Assembly: GCF_030345075.1 (NCBI RefSeq) | Contig: NZ_CP128361.1 | Coordinates: 5,890,001 to 5,954,000 of the forward strand | Direction: 5' to 3' | DNA length: 64,000 nucleotides | From: Solwaraspora sp. WMMA2065 | Lineage (GTDB): Bacteria > Actinomycetota > Actinomycetes > Mycobacteriales > Micromonosporaceae | Part shown: piece by piece, positions 29,877 to 37,486 of the stretch | Layout: every line of letters begins with the position of its first letter | Numbering within the stretch: the stretch's first letter is position 1 | The notes under the pieces: model-generated | Database searches by the model: none | Told to the model about the DNA's origin: nothing | The model's input: the letters and a program-made list of their open reading frames with translations, nothing else | Program-made: the position numbers and the translations under genes

Positions 29877-31781
29877 GTGGGTCAGCTGTTCGAGGCGCAC
29901 CATGACGGATCGTCGTTGTATGCGCCGGGTGCCGCCGCCGGGGTAAACCTGGGTGATCGGGTGTCGGTCTTCGTCCGGGTGCCGGCGGGTGTGCGGCCGG
30001 TCGACAAGCTGTGGGTACGCTCCATAATCGACGGTGAGCCGCGCTTCTCCGAGGCGGTGGTCGACCGGCACGATCCGAACGGGGACGTGTGGTGGCGCGG
30101 CGAGGTGGAGGCCGGTAACCCGGTCACGCCGTACCGTTTCCTGCTGGCCGGCGGCGACTCTGCTGGTCCGGCCGGGTCTGCTGCCGGCGGGTCTGCTGCT
30201 GGTGGCGGGGGTGGGCGGCGTTGGTTGACCGGGGTCGGCGAGGTCGACCACGACGTGCCGGACGCCACCGACTTCCGGCTCGTCACCCACGATGCGCCGC
30301 CGGCCTGGGCCGCCGACGCGGTGATCTACCAGATCTTCCCGGACCGGTTCGCCCGGTCGGGTGCCGCTGACGGGCGGGAGCTGCCGAAGTGGGCGATTCG
30401 GTGCGACTGGGACACCCCGGTCGTCGGGCGCGGGCCGGAGACGCCGTACCAGTTCTACGGCGGTGACCTGGACGGCGTCCGGGAGCGGCTCGACCACCTG
30501 GAGCGGCTCGGCGTCAACACCGTCTACCTGACGCCGATCTTCCCGGCCCGGTCCAATCACCGGTACGACGCCGCCGCGTTCGACCACGTCGACCCGCTGC
30601 TCGGCGGCGACGAGGCCCTGGCGCGGCTGTCGGCGGCGGTGCACGCTCGCGGGTGGCGGCTGCTCGGCGACATCACCAGCAACCACACCGGCGACGCCCA
30701 CCCGTGGTTCACCGCCGCCGTGTCGGACGTATCGTCGGCGAAGCGGGAGCTGTACTACTTCGGCGACGACGGCGACTACGAGTCATGGCTGGGCGTGAAG
30801 TCGCTGCCGAAACTCAACTGGGGCAGCGCTGAGCTGCGGCGACGCTTCGTCGATGGGCCATCGTCGGTGGCGCGGCGGTGGCTGCTGCCGCCGTACGGGT
30901 TGGATGGTTGGCGGATCGACGTGGCCAACATGACCGGCCGGCGCCGGGCCGACGCGCTCACCCTGGAGGTGGCCGCGCTGCTGCGCCGGGCGGTGGCCGA
31001 GACTCGGCCGGACGGGCTGATCGTCGCCGAGCACGCGCACGACTTCACCCGTGACCTGGACGCCGATGGTTGGCACGGGACGATGAACTATGCCGGGTTC
31101 ACCCGGCCGGTGTGGAGCTGGCTGCGGTCATCATCGTTGGAGTTGCCGGACTTCCTCGGCGTACCGGGTGGGGTGCCGGCCCGGTCGGGGCCGGCGGCGT
31201 TGGCGACGATGCGAGCGTTCGGGGCGTTGGTGTCGTGGCGGTCGTTGGTGCATTCGTGGCAGCTGCTCGGCTCGCATGATTCGGCCCGGATCCGGACGGT
31301 GGTGGGGGATGCGGCCCGGCAGGAGGTGGCGGCCGGGTTGCAGTTCACGTTGCCGGGGACGCCGATGGTGTTCGCCGGGGATGAGCTGGGGTTGCGGGGC
31401 GACAACGGGGAAGGCTCGCGTACGCCGATGCCGTGGGATCGGCCAGACTTGTGGGACGGGGCGACGTTCGGGGTGTATCGGGCGTTGGTGGCGTTGCGTC
31501 GGGAGGTGCCGGAGCTGCGGCACGGCGGCCTTCGTTGGGTGTACGTCGATGACGACGCCCTGGTCTTCCTGCGGGAGTCGCCGTCCGGGTCGGTGTTGGC
31601 GTTGGCCCGGCGGGCGTCGGGTGCTCCGGTGCGGTTGACCGGTCTGGTGGCCCCGCCGTCCGCTGCTGCTCCGGCACTGGTCAACCTGTACGGCGGCGCA
31701 CCCCCGCTACGCCCGACCACCGACGGCACCCTGACCCTGCCGGCAGCCGGCCCCACCTTCCAACTCTGGCGCCTCCCCTGA
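29877..31781 (+). CDS. GH13 maltodextrin hydrolase (neopullulanase/cyclomaltodextrinase type)
   Basis: This 634-residue cytoplasmic GH13 enzyme has an N-terminal beta domain (residues 1-135) before the TIM barrel, as in neopullulanase-like enzymes. Catalytic residues are Asp348 (GWRIDVAN), Glu385 (VAEHAH) and Asp468 (LLGSHD). A Gly/Ala-rich linker lies at residues 93-113. GTG at 29877 is three bases after malG. The last 523 bp occur again, diverged, at 36726-37248, so the 3' part of this gene was either duplicated or replaced when the following DNA arrived. Confidence 0.88.
   Translation: MGQLFEAHHDGSSLYAPGAAAGVNLGDRVSVFVRVPAGVRPVDKLWVRSIIDGEPRFSEAVVDRHDPNGDVWWRGEVEAGNPVTPYRFLLAGGDSAGPAGSAAGGSAAGGGGGRRWLTGVGEVDHDVPDATDFRLVTHDAPPAWAADAVIYQIFPDRFARSGAADGRELPKWAIRCDWDTPVVGRGPETPYQFYGGDLDGVRERLDHLERLGVNTVYLTPIFPARSNHRYDAAAFDHVDPLLGGDEALARLSAAVHARGWRLLGDITSNHTGDAHPWFTAAVSDVSSAKRELYYFGDDGDYESWLGVKSLPKLNWGSAELRRRFVDGPSSVARRWLLPPYGLDGWRIDVANMTGRRRADALTLEVAALLRRAVAETRPDGLIVAEHAHDFTRDLDADGWHGTMNYAGFTRPVWSWLRSSSLELPDFLGVPGGVPARSGPAALATMRAFGALVSWRSLVHSWQLLGSHDSARIRTVVGDAARQEVAAGLQFTLPGTPMVFAGDELGLRGDNGEGSRTPMPWDRPDLWDGATFGVYRALVALRREVPELRHGGLRWVYVDDDALVFLRESPSGSVLALARRASGAPVRLTGLVAPPSAAAPALVNLYGGAPPLRPTTDGTLTLPAAGPTFQLWRLP
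31259..31781 (+). repeat. 523-bp direct repeat, left copy (3' end of the GH13 gene)
   Basis: The sequence from GCAGCTGCTCGG to the stop codon recurs at 36726-37248 without any gap, at high identity. The deduced proteins differ at about ten of 173 positions, for example PGTPM / PGMPM and DRPDL / DRPGS. The copies bracket the 4.9-kb insertion. Confidence 0.9.
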
Positions 31782-32023
31782 CGGCACGTCCTGCCTCGGC
31801 ACGACCATGAGCTGCACGCCAACATCTCAGACAAGGGCTTACGTGGCTGACGTATAGCTCGGAACCGATGTCTAGCAGCGGCTGGCTGTCGTTACGCGGC
31901 GACTCATACTTACAATTGGGACAATGTGGGGTGGTCTGGCATTTTCGGCTGCCGGCGTTCCCGCCTCCTCCTCTCTCCTGTGTCGCGCGTCCTCCTCGTG
32001 ACTGGAGCGCCTACACTGCAGCT

Positions 32024-32413
32024 GTGCAGCTGGGCTCTGGAGATCCGCAGGTCTTCGAAAAAGTAGGCGACGGCCTTCCGGATCAAACACGCCAGGAACT
32101 GTATGCCGTGTTGGCAGACCACGCGACAGAAGTCGTAGAGGAAGCGGGCCGTCTCGCTGCAGATCCATTTCGAGCGCCAGGTGCATCGATGATTACGCCG
32201 GCCATGATAAGGGATGCACACTTTCTCAAGATCAAAGGTTATGTGAAGAGGCGATCTTCGAAAAAGTCGAAGATCGCAACCGTAGCATTGTTCTTCCTGG
32301 CTTATGTCGGCGGGATTTTTACCAATAACATCACAAGACCGTGGGGGTCAATAGGTTTCGCGGTCTGTGCGGCTCTTGCGGTAATTGCGTTCATGGGAGG
32401 ACGAGATGAGTGA
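32024..32413 (+). CDS. Small membrane protein coupled to the HEPN-TPR gene
   Basis: I do not recognise a family. The ~129-residue protein has a soluble first half (GDPQVFEKVGDGLPDQTRQ), then a basic stretch (YVKRRSSKKSK) and two hydrophobic segments near residues 80-98 and 105-122. The start is uncertain: GTG at 32024 is chosen, and the frame stays open back to 31868. Its end overlaps the next gene by eight bases, and the Shine-Dalgarno GGAGG of that gene lies inside it, so the two are translationally coupled. Base composition is lower in G/C than in the neighbouring mal genes, which suggests transfer. Confidence 0.55.
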   Translation: MQLGSGDPQVFEKVGDGLPDQTRQELYAVLADHATEVVEEAGRLAADPFRAPGASMITPAMIRDAHFLKIKGYVKRRSSKKSKIATVALFFLAYVGGIFTNNITRPWGSIGFAVCAALAVIAFMGGRDE

Positions 32414-34484
32414 GAGTCGGACTCCTAAGCGTGAAGTAAGCGCAAACTTGAGCGCAGATGCGACGCTTTTACTTGAAGGGTTAGCTCAAGAGTATCGCCA
32501 GAAGGTGGTTGAAATGGCAATGCGACGAGTTGCCCTAGATAAGGATGCGTCATCACAAATACAAGCAAGCGATCTTCGGGAAGCCGCGGCTCGATTGAGG
32601 TTGAACCGTGATATAGAGGATCTGCGTGAGAAAAGATTCGGTCGACACACCTACTTTCTTCTAGTCACCGTCATTGCCGCGGCTGGTACAGCGGCTATCC
32701 TTGGGCTTTTCGCAAATCTGGTTACCGACAAAATGTTGGAAGACGCCGACCGGTGGGCATTTTCGCTCGGATTCGCGCTCGCTCTCGTTTCCTTCGCGGC
32801 GGCTTCGCTATCTGGAGTCCTTGCAAGGAGCTCGGCGTTGGCAGCGAAGAGAGCCACCAAGAGTGCTGAGGGGGCGCTGAACGAGGCGACTTTCCTGGCG
32901 CGCTGGCGAGAGTTTGAACGTTTGATTCGGCGAGTTGCCGAGAGGGCCGGCATGCCAACCGATTCGCGGCGCAGCCTTGGTATGGTACTTGGGCTTTATG
33001 AGGTAGAAGTTGCGTTAACCCGGAAAGAAAAGGATGAGATACGAAAACTTCTCCACAGTCGAAACACGATCGCGCACTCGCCGACAGGTTATGTTGACTC
33101 TGTAGAGCTGGGTGAGCTATTCGACTTGCTTGATTATCATCTTTTGAAGGCACGCCGCCATCTCTCGGATCATCCCGATACCTTGGCGTCGCGGAGCAAC
33201 CTTGCTGCGGCTTATCGGGCGATGGGTCGACTTGATGAGGCCGTCACTCTGTACCAGCAAACGTTGGCCGACAGCGAACGCACGCTGGGGTCGGATCATC
33301 CCGATACCTTGGCGTCGCGGAGCAACCTTGCTGCGGCTTATCGGGCGATGGGTCGACTTGATGAGGCCGTCACTCTGTACCAGCAAACGTTGGCCGACAG
33401 CGAACGCACGCTGGGGTCGGATCATCCCGATACCTTGGCGTCGCGGAGCAACCTTGCTGCGGCTTATCGGGCGATGGGTCGACTTGATGAGGCCGTCACT
33501 CTGTACCAGCAAACGTTGGCCGACAGCGAACGCACGCTGGGGTCGGATCATCCCGATACCTTGGCGTCGCGGAGCAACCTTGCTGCGGCTTATCGGGCGA
33601 TGGGTCGACTTGATGAGGCCGTCACTCTGTACCAGCAAACGTTGGCCGACAGCGAACGCACGCTGGGGTCGGATCATCCCGATACCTTGGCGTCGCGGAG
33701 CAACCTTGCTGCGGCTTATCGGGCGATGGGTCGACTTGATGAGGCCGTCACTCTGTACCAGCAAACGTTGGCCGACAGCGAACGCACGCTGGGGTCGGAT
33801 CATCCCGATACCTTGGCGTCGCGGAGCAACCTTGCTGCGGCTTATCGGGCGATGGGTCGACTTGATGAGGCCGTCACTCTGTACCAGCAAACGTTGGCCG
33901 ACAGCGAACGCACGCTGGGGTCGGATCATCCCGATACCTTGGCGTCGCGGAGCAACCTTGCTGCGGCTTATCGGGCGATGGGTCGACTTGATGAGGCCGT
34001 CACTCTGTACGAACAAACGTTGGCCGACAGAGTTCGTGTCCTTGGATGGCAGCACCCAGGTGCTTTGGTGTCGCGGAGCAACCTTGCTGCGGCTTATCGG
34101 GCGATGGGTCGACTTGATGAGGCCGTCACTCTGTACGAACAAACGTTGGCCGACAGCGAACGCATCCTGGGGTCGGATCATCCCGATACCTTGGCGTCGC
34201 GGAGCAACCTTGCCGCGGCTTATCGGGCGATGGGCCGAGTCGCTGAGGCCGTCACTCTGTACGAACAAACGTTGGCCGACAGCGAACGCATCCTGGGGCC
34301 CGATCATCCCGATACCTTGGCGTCGCGGAGCAACCTTGCTGGAGCTTATGGGGCGATGGGCCGAGTCGCTGAGGCCGTCACTCTGTACGAACAAACGTTG
34401 GCCGACAGCGAACGCATCCTGGGGCCCGATCATCCTGCCACTTCGATGATTCGCACAGACTTGGAAACCTCGCGAGGCGAGTAG
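32406..34484 (+). CDS. Membrane protein with HEPN-like motif and tandem TPR array
   Basis: The 692-residue protein has four parts. Residues 1-75 are helical and charged. Two membrane segments lie near 82-105 and 115-135. A helical domain (about 155-250) contains LLHSRNTIAHSP, which fits the HEPN RNxxxH motif (Arg219, Asn220, His224). The remainder is a 42-residue TPR repeat array of the TPR_10/12 type found in actinobacterial sensor proteins. ATG at 32406 follows GGAGGACGAG. HEPN domains are often RNases in defence and toxin systems, but many are not catalytic, so an RNase role is inference. Low G/C for the window; no close named family. Confidence 0.7.
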   Translation: MSESRTPKREVSANLSADATLLLEGLAQEYRQKVVEMAMRRVALDKDASSQIQASDLREAAARLRLNRDIEDLREKRFGRHTYFLLVTVIAAAGTAAILGLFANLVTDKMLEDADRWAFSLGFALALVSFAAASLSGVLARSSALAAKRATKSAEGALNEATFLARWREFERLIRRVAERAGMPTDSRRSLGMVLGLYEVEVALTRKEKDEIRKLLHSRNTIAHSPTGYVDSVELGELFDLLDYHLLKARRHLSDHPDTLASRSNLAAAYRAMGRLDEAVTLYQQTLADSERTLGSDHPDTLASRSNLAAAYRAMGRLDEAVTLYQQTLADSERTLGSDHPDTLASRSNLAAAYRAMGRLDEAVTLYQQTLADSERTLGSDHPDTLASRSNLAAAYRAMGRLDEAVTLYQQTLADSERTLGSDHPDTLASRSNLAAAYRAMGRLDEAVTLYQQTLADSERTLGSDHPDTLASRSNLAAAYRAMGRLDEAVTLYQQTLADSERTLGSDHPDTLASRSNLAAAYRAMGRLDEAVTLYEQTLADRVRVLGWQHPGALVSRSNLAAAYRAMGRLDEAVTLYEQTLADSERILGSDHPDTLASRSNLAAAYRAMGRVAEAVTLYEQTLADSERILGPDHPDTLASRSNLAGAYGAMGRVAEAVTLYEQTLADSERILGPDHPATSMIRTDLETSRGE
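33165..34484 (+). repeat. Tandem 126-bp repeats encoding TPR units
   Basis: Units start at 33165 and every 126 bp after that. The first six read as identical at the DNA level. Unit 7 changes near its end, and units 8-10 plus a partial unit carry substitutions such as GAACAA for CAGCAA. Each unit encodes 42 residues (NLAAAYRAMGRLDEAVTLY core). Identity without synonymous drift shows recent expansion or homogenisation. Confidence 0.92.
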
Positions 34485-34569
34485 TCGAGTTTCGCCCGGT
34501 AGATCGTTGCACGATCACAATCGCTGGATACCTTATCGGCATTTTGGCGAGTCGGTGTTTGAACAGCAT

Positions 34570-34599
34570 CCCCTGCCCGTTGATGCCGGGCGGCAGGGG
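34570..34599. terminator. Hairpin between convergent TPR and tcmP genes
   Basis: CCCCTGCC pairs with GGCAGGGG, and outer CAGC/GCTG bases extend the stem. It lies between two convergent stop codons and probably ends both transcripts. Confidence 0.5.
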
Positions 34600-34635
34600 A
34601 CGCTGCGCCAGTGATTAGCTATGTCCACCGCACGA

Positions 34636-35730
34636 CTAGACGGAAGATGCCTCGACCAGGGAGACGACCGAGGAGCGCCAGAGAGCTCCGCGACCTTGAA
34701 TGCTCAAGACGCCTTGATCCATGAGTGGTTTTAGCGCCTTGATGACGTGCTCCGGTCGGTACACCGTCTCCAACAGCGCAAACTCACGTAGGTCCTCGAC
34801 ACGAACCGGGCCACTGCCCCTTAACCGTTGGGTGAGCAGCCGGGTCAGCGGTCCGAGTACCGGTTGGTTTACGTCGAACAGCGTTTCAGCCTGCTCGTCG
34901 CGGGGGTCACGGAAGCCGACGCCCTGGGCGCGGTCTACCTCCCAGAGGCTGTCCTTCATCTTCTGCACGCCGAGGGGATGGCCGGTGCCAAAGATTAGGT
35001 AGAGCGGCTGTCCCGTTCTTGGGATCAGCTCGAAGTCCAGAAGGTAGGGAAACCCTGCCGCACGGAGTGCTTGCCGGTAGCAGGTGAGGATGTGCCGGCG
35101 CTTCGCTTCTGGTGCCAGATCCACCACCGTTCGCCAGGTAGGGTCGCCGCCGAATACCGCGTCGCTGGCTTCGCCGTGTTTACTGACGAAGCGTACGAAG
35201 TGCTGTGGATAAAGAGTAACAATAACCTCACTGGAGACGTTTCCGGCCAAACGCCGCAGGAGGCGATACGGCACCGGAGCGTTTCCCCAGGAGTCGAGGT
35301 TAGCGAAAATCGGCTGTCCCCAGGCGCGCATCTCGTCGAGGGTAGCCTCTAGGTGTGTGGCGCAGGTGCCATGAACGACCTTCACGGGCATGGCGGCGTC
35401 GGTGCGTGGCCGTTCGGGGAATTCCTTCTTGAGGGTCTTCAGGAGCATGTCAACACAGCGTTGGTCGTCGTCGATGAACGCGAAGCGGGCGACGCCCTTA
35501 GCCTTGGGTACCTTGGCGACGAGCGCCCGCATCGCGATGACCGGAGAGCCCGGCTCGCCGCCCTTATAGACCCCAGGGCCGGAGAATCCTTCGGCGTAGG
35601 TGACCGACGGATAGGCGTTGGCACCAGCGAGCAAGATCGGGAACCATCTCTCCAGATATCGCTGGTAGATGTCGTGCTTCGCACCCGTGTGGGGCGCACA
35701 ATCCCATGGCACATCACCATCGACCGGCAT
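34636..35730 (-). CDS. tcmP: Three-Cys-motif partner protein TcmP
   Basis: This 364-residue protein fits the TcmP family, genes found beside DUF5131 (three-Cys-motif) proteins. Its N-terminal Rossmann-like half carries methyltransferase-like blocks: YAEGFSGPGVYKGGEPGSP, FAFIDDD and IFANLDSWG. The C-terminal part has a winged-helix-like end. The ATG at 35730 follows AGGAGGTGCG. It lies 100 bp downstream of the DUF5131 gene on the same strand. The biochemical role is not established; a nucleic-acid modification or defence role is often supposed. Confidence 0.75.
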   Translation of the reverse strand: MPVDGDVPWDCAPHTGAKHDIYQRYLERWFPILLAGANAYPSVTYAEGFSGPGVYKGGEPGSPVIAMRALVAKVPKAKGVARFAFIDDDQRCVDMLLKTLKKEFPERPRTDAAMPVKVVHGTCATHLEATLDEMRAWGQPIFANLDSWGNAPVPYRLLRRLAGNVSSEVIVTLYPQHFVRFVSKHGEASDAVFGGDPTWRTVVDLAPEAKRRHILTCYRQALRAAGFPYLLDFELIPRTGQPLYLIFGTGHPLGVQKMKDSLWEVDRAQGVGFRDPRDEQAETLFDVNQPVLGPLTRLLTQRLRGSGPVRVEDLREFALLETVYRPEHVIKALKPLMDQGVLSIQGRGALWRSSVVSLVEASSV

Positions 35731-35830
35731 CGCACCTCCTGGCTACCGGATGTGAGAGTCCAGTTTCTCATCGTTGCCCCTTCGAGGGAACCTGTCGGCA
35801 GGCCAAGCTCCGGACGAAGTCACCAGGCTG

Positions 35831-36592
35831 TCACTGCGCCTGTACGGCTGCAGCGACGAGACGAGGCATTTCGGAGTACTCCCGTCCGTCTAGCTCTCGG
35901 CCGCCCGCCTTCGGGGTGCGTCCTCCCCACTGCTTGAAGAAGAAGGCTGTTCCCGCAGCACTGCACCGGTCTCGGAGGTCTCTAACCCACTGCGGGTCCG
36001 CTGGCCGATGGTTTAGTCCGGACTCGCCGCCGGCGATGAGCCAGTCGATCCCGGCTAGATTCAGGTCAGTTAGTGGGCCGAGTAGGGGCTCTGCTGAGAT
36101 GAATCGGACGGTAGCTGGAACCCGCCGCAGGTCGTCAACGCGCGACAGCTCCGTCGCGTCCTCCACACTGACCCCGATCCACACGTTGGGGGACCACTCC
36201 AGCTGCGGTGCCACCTTCGCCAACCTGGCAGCTCGCTTGGTCAGGAGCTGGTAGGTGTGCTGCGGCGTGTCACGCATCACCTCGAACACGCGCTGCACGA
36301 ACGGCAATGGCACACGAGCGTGGAAGAGGTCAGACATTGAGTTCACAAACACGATCCGTGGATCCCGCCAGCGTCGAGGAATATCCAACGCGGCTTCGTG
36401 AACGGCAACCCCAAAGCCGGGGCCAGATGTTCGCGGATCGCCGTCGGTCTGATACTTGGCCGAGCCCATAGCTTTCAGCCGTTTGGACAGCGCCAAGGCG
36501 TAGCAGTTATCGCAGCCCCGGGAGATGCGGTCACACCCGGTCGTGGGATTCCACGTTGCCTCTGTCCACTCGATGGGACTCCGGTCCGCCAC
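35831..36592 (-). CDS. DUF5131 (phage Gp37/Gp68) three-Cys-motif protein
   Basis: This 253-residue protein has the three-cysteine motif Cys20-x6-Cys27-xx-Cys30 (TGCDRISRGCDNCYA) after IEWTEATWNP, which defines the Gp37/Gp68 family. Other blocks are VFVNSMSDLFH, QLLTKRA, ISAEPLLGP and WLIAGGESG. Members resemble radical-SAM proteins, and their activity is uncertain. GTG at 36592 follows GGGGAGGTGA; an ATG 12 codons upstream lacks a ribosome site. Paired with tcmP downstream, as in phages and mobile DNA. Confidence 0.82.
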   Translation of the reverse strand: MADRSPIEWTEATWNPTTGCDRISRGCDNCYALALSKRLKAMGSAKYQTDGDPRTSGPGFGVAVHEAALDIPRRWRDPRIVFVNSMSDLFHARVPLPFVQRVFEVMRDTPQHTYQLLTKRAARLAKVAPQLEWSPNVWIGVSVEDATELSRVDDLRRVPATVRFISAEPLLGPLTDLNLAGIDWLIAGGESGLNHRPADPQWVRDLRDRCSAAGTAFFFKQWGGRTPKAGGRELDGREYSEMPRLVAAAVQAQ

Positions 36593-36725
36593 CAAATCAC
36601 CTCCCCGTAAGACTATCTTGTCGAACATCCGTACGATGCGGAAGGGGATCTCTCAAGATCGCTGCTCAGGTCGTACGGCGGTGTCGCGTCACCGCGTACA
36701 ACGGACTGGGAAGTCCAGGGACGCT

Positions 36726-37248
36726 GCAGCTGCTCGGTTCGCATGATTCGGCCCGGATCCGGACGGTGGTGGGGGACGCGGCGCGGCAGGAGGTGGCGGC
36801 TGGGTTGCAGTTCACGTTGCCGGGGATGCCGATGGTGTTCGCCGGGGATGAGTTGGGGTTGCGGGGGGAGAACGGGGAGGGTTCGCGGACGCCGATGCCG
36901 TGGGATCGGCCGGGCTCGTGGGACGGTGCGACGTTCGGGGTGTATCGGGCGTTGGTGGCGTTGCGTCGGGAGGTGCCGGAGCTTCGGCATGGCGGCCTTC
37001 GTTGGGTGTACGTCGATGACGACGCACTGGTCTATCTGCGGGAGTCGCCGTCCGGGTCGGTGTTGGCGTTGGCCCGGCGGGCGTCGGGTGCTCCGGTGCG
37101 GTTGACCGGTCTGGTGGCCCCGTCGTCCGCTGCTGCTCCGGCGCTCGTCAACCTGTACGGCGGCGCACCACCGCTACGCCCGGCCGCCGACGGCACCCTG
37201 ACCCTGCCCGCAGCCGGCCCCACCTTCCAACTCTGGCGCCTCCCCTGA
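36726..37248 (+). pseudogene. Displaced 3' fragment of the GH13 gene
   Basis: This is the right copy of the 523-bp repeat. It encodes the last 173 residues of the GH13 enzyme (from QLLGSHD to the stop) in an open frame, but lacks the N-terminal domain and two of the three catalytic acids, so it cannot be an enzyme. It is followed by ~240 bp without a recognisable gene before gajA. It is probably the original 3' end of the amylase gene, left behind when the insertion brought in a new one. Confidence 0.85.
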
Positions 37249-37486
37249 CCCGCTGGCCTGCCCCGAGCTATACGCCAGCCATGTCTACACCCGAGCGCGA
37301 CGTGCCTGGTGCACAGCTCGGTACACCACGGCTCCCCCACCGGCTGTCCGTAGTCAAACAGCGACTCTTGCTGAGCCACCAGGGTCAACTGGGGTGCGTA
37401 CGGGCATGACGGCGGACGAGGGAGCGTGATCTAGTGCTCAGCCGCTACTATGAGCGATCCTGACGACGTCACCAGACGGGGGGCCT

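Noticed and set aside
33117-34433. Long open frames on the minus strand and in a second plus frame across the TPR repeats
   Set aside because: The repeat period is a multiple of three, so any stop-free frame stays open through identical units; the TPR frame has the family match and ribosome site.
33165-34484. CRISPR array
   Set aside because: The repeats are 126 bp with no spacers and encode TPR units in one frame.
31782-36725. tRNA-type attachment site for the insertion
   Set aside because: No tRNA gene lies at either edge and the repeat is 523 bp of coding DNA, far longer than an att core.
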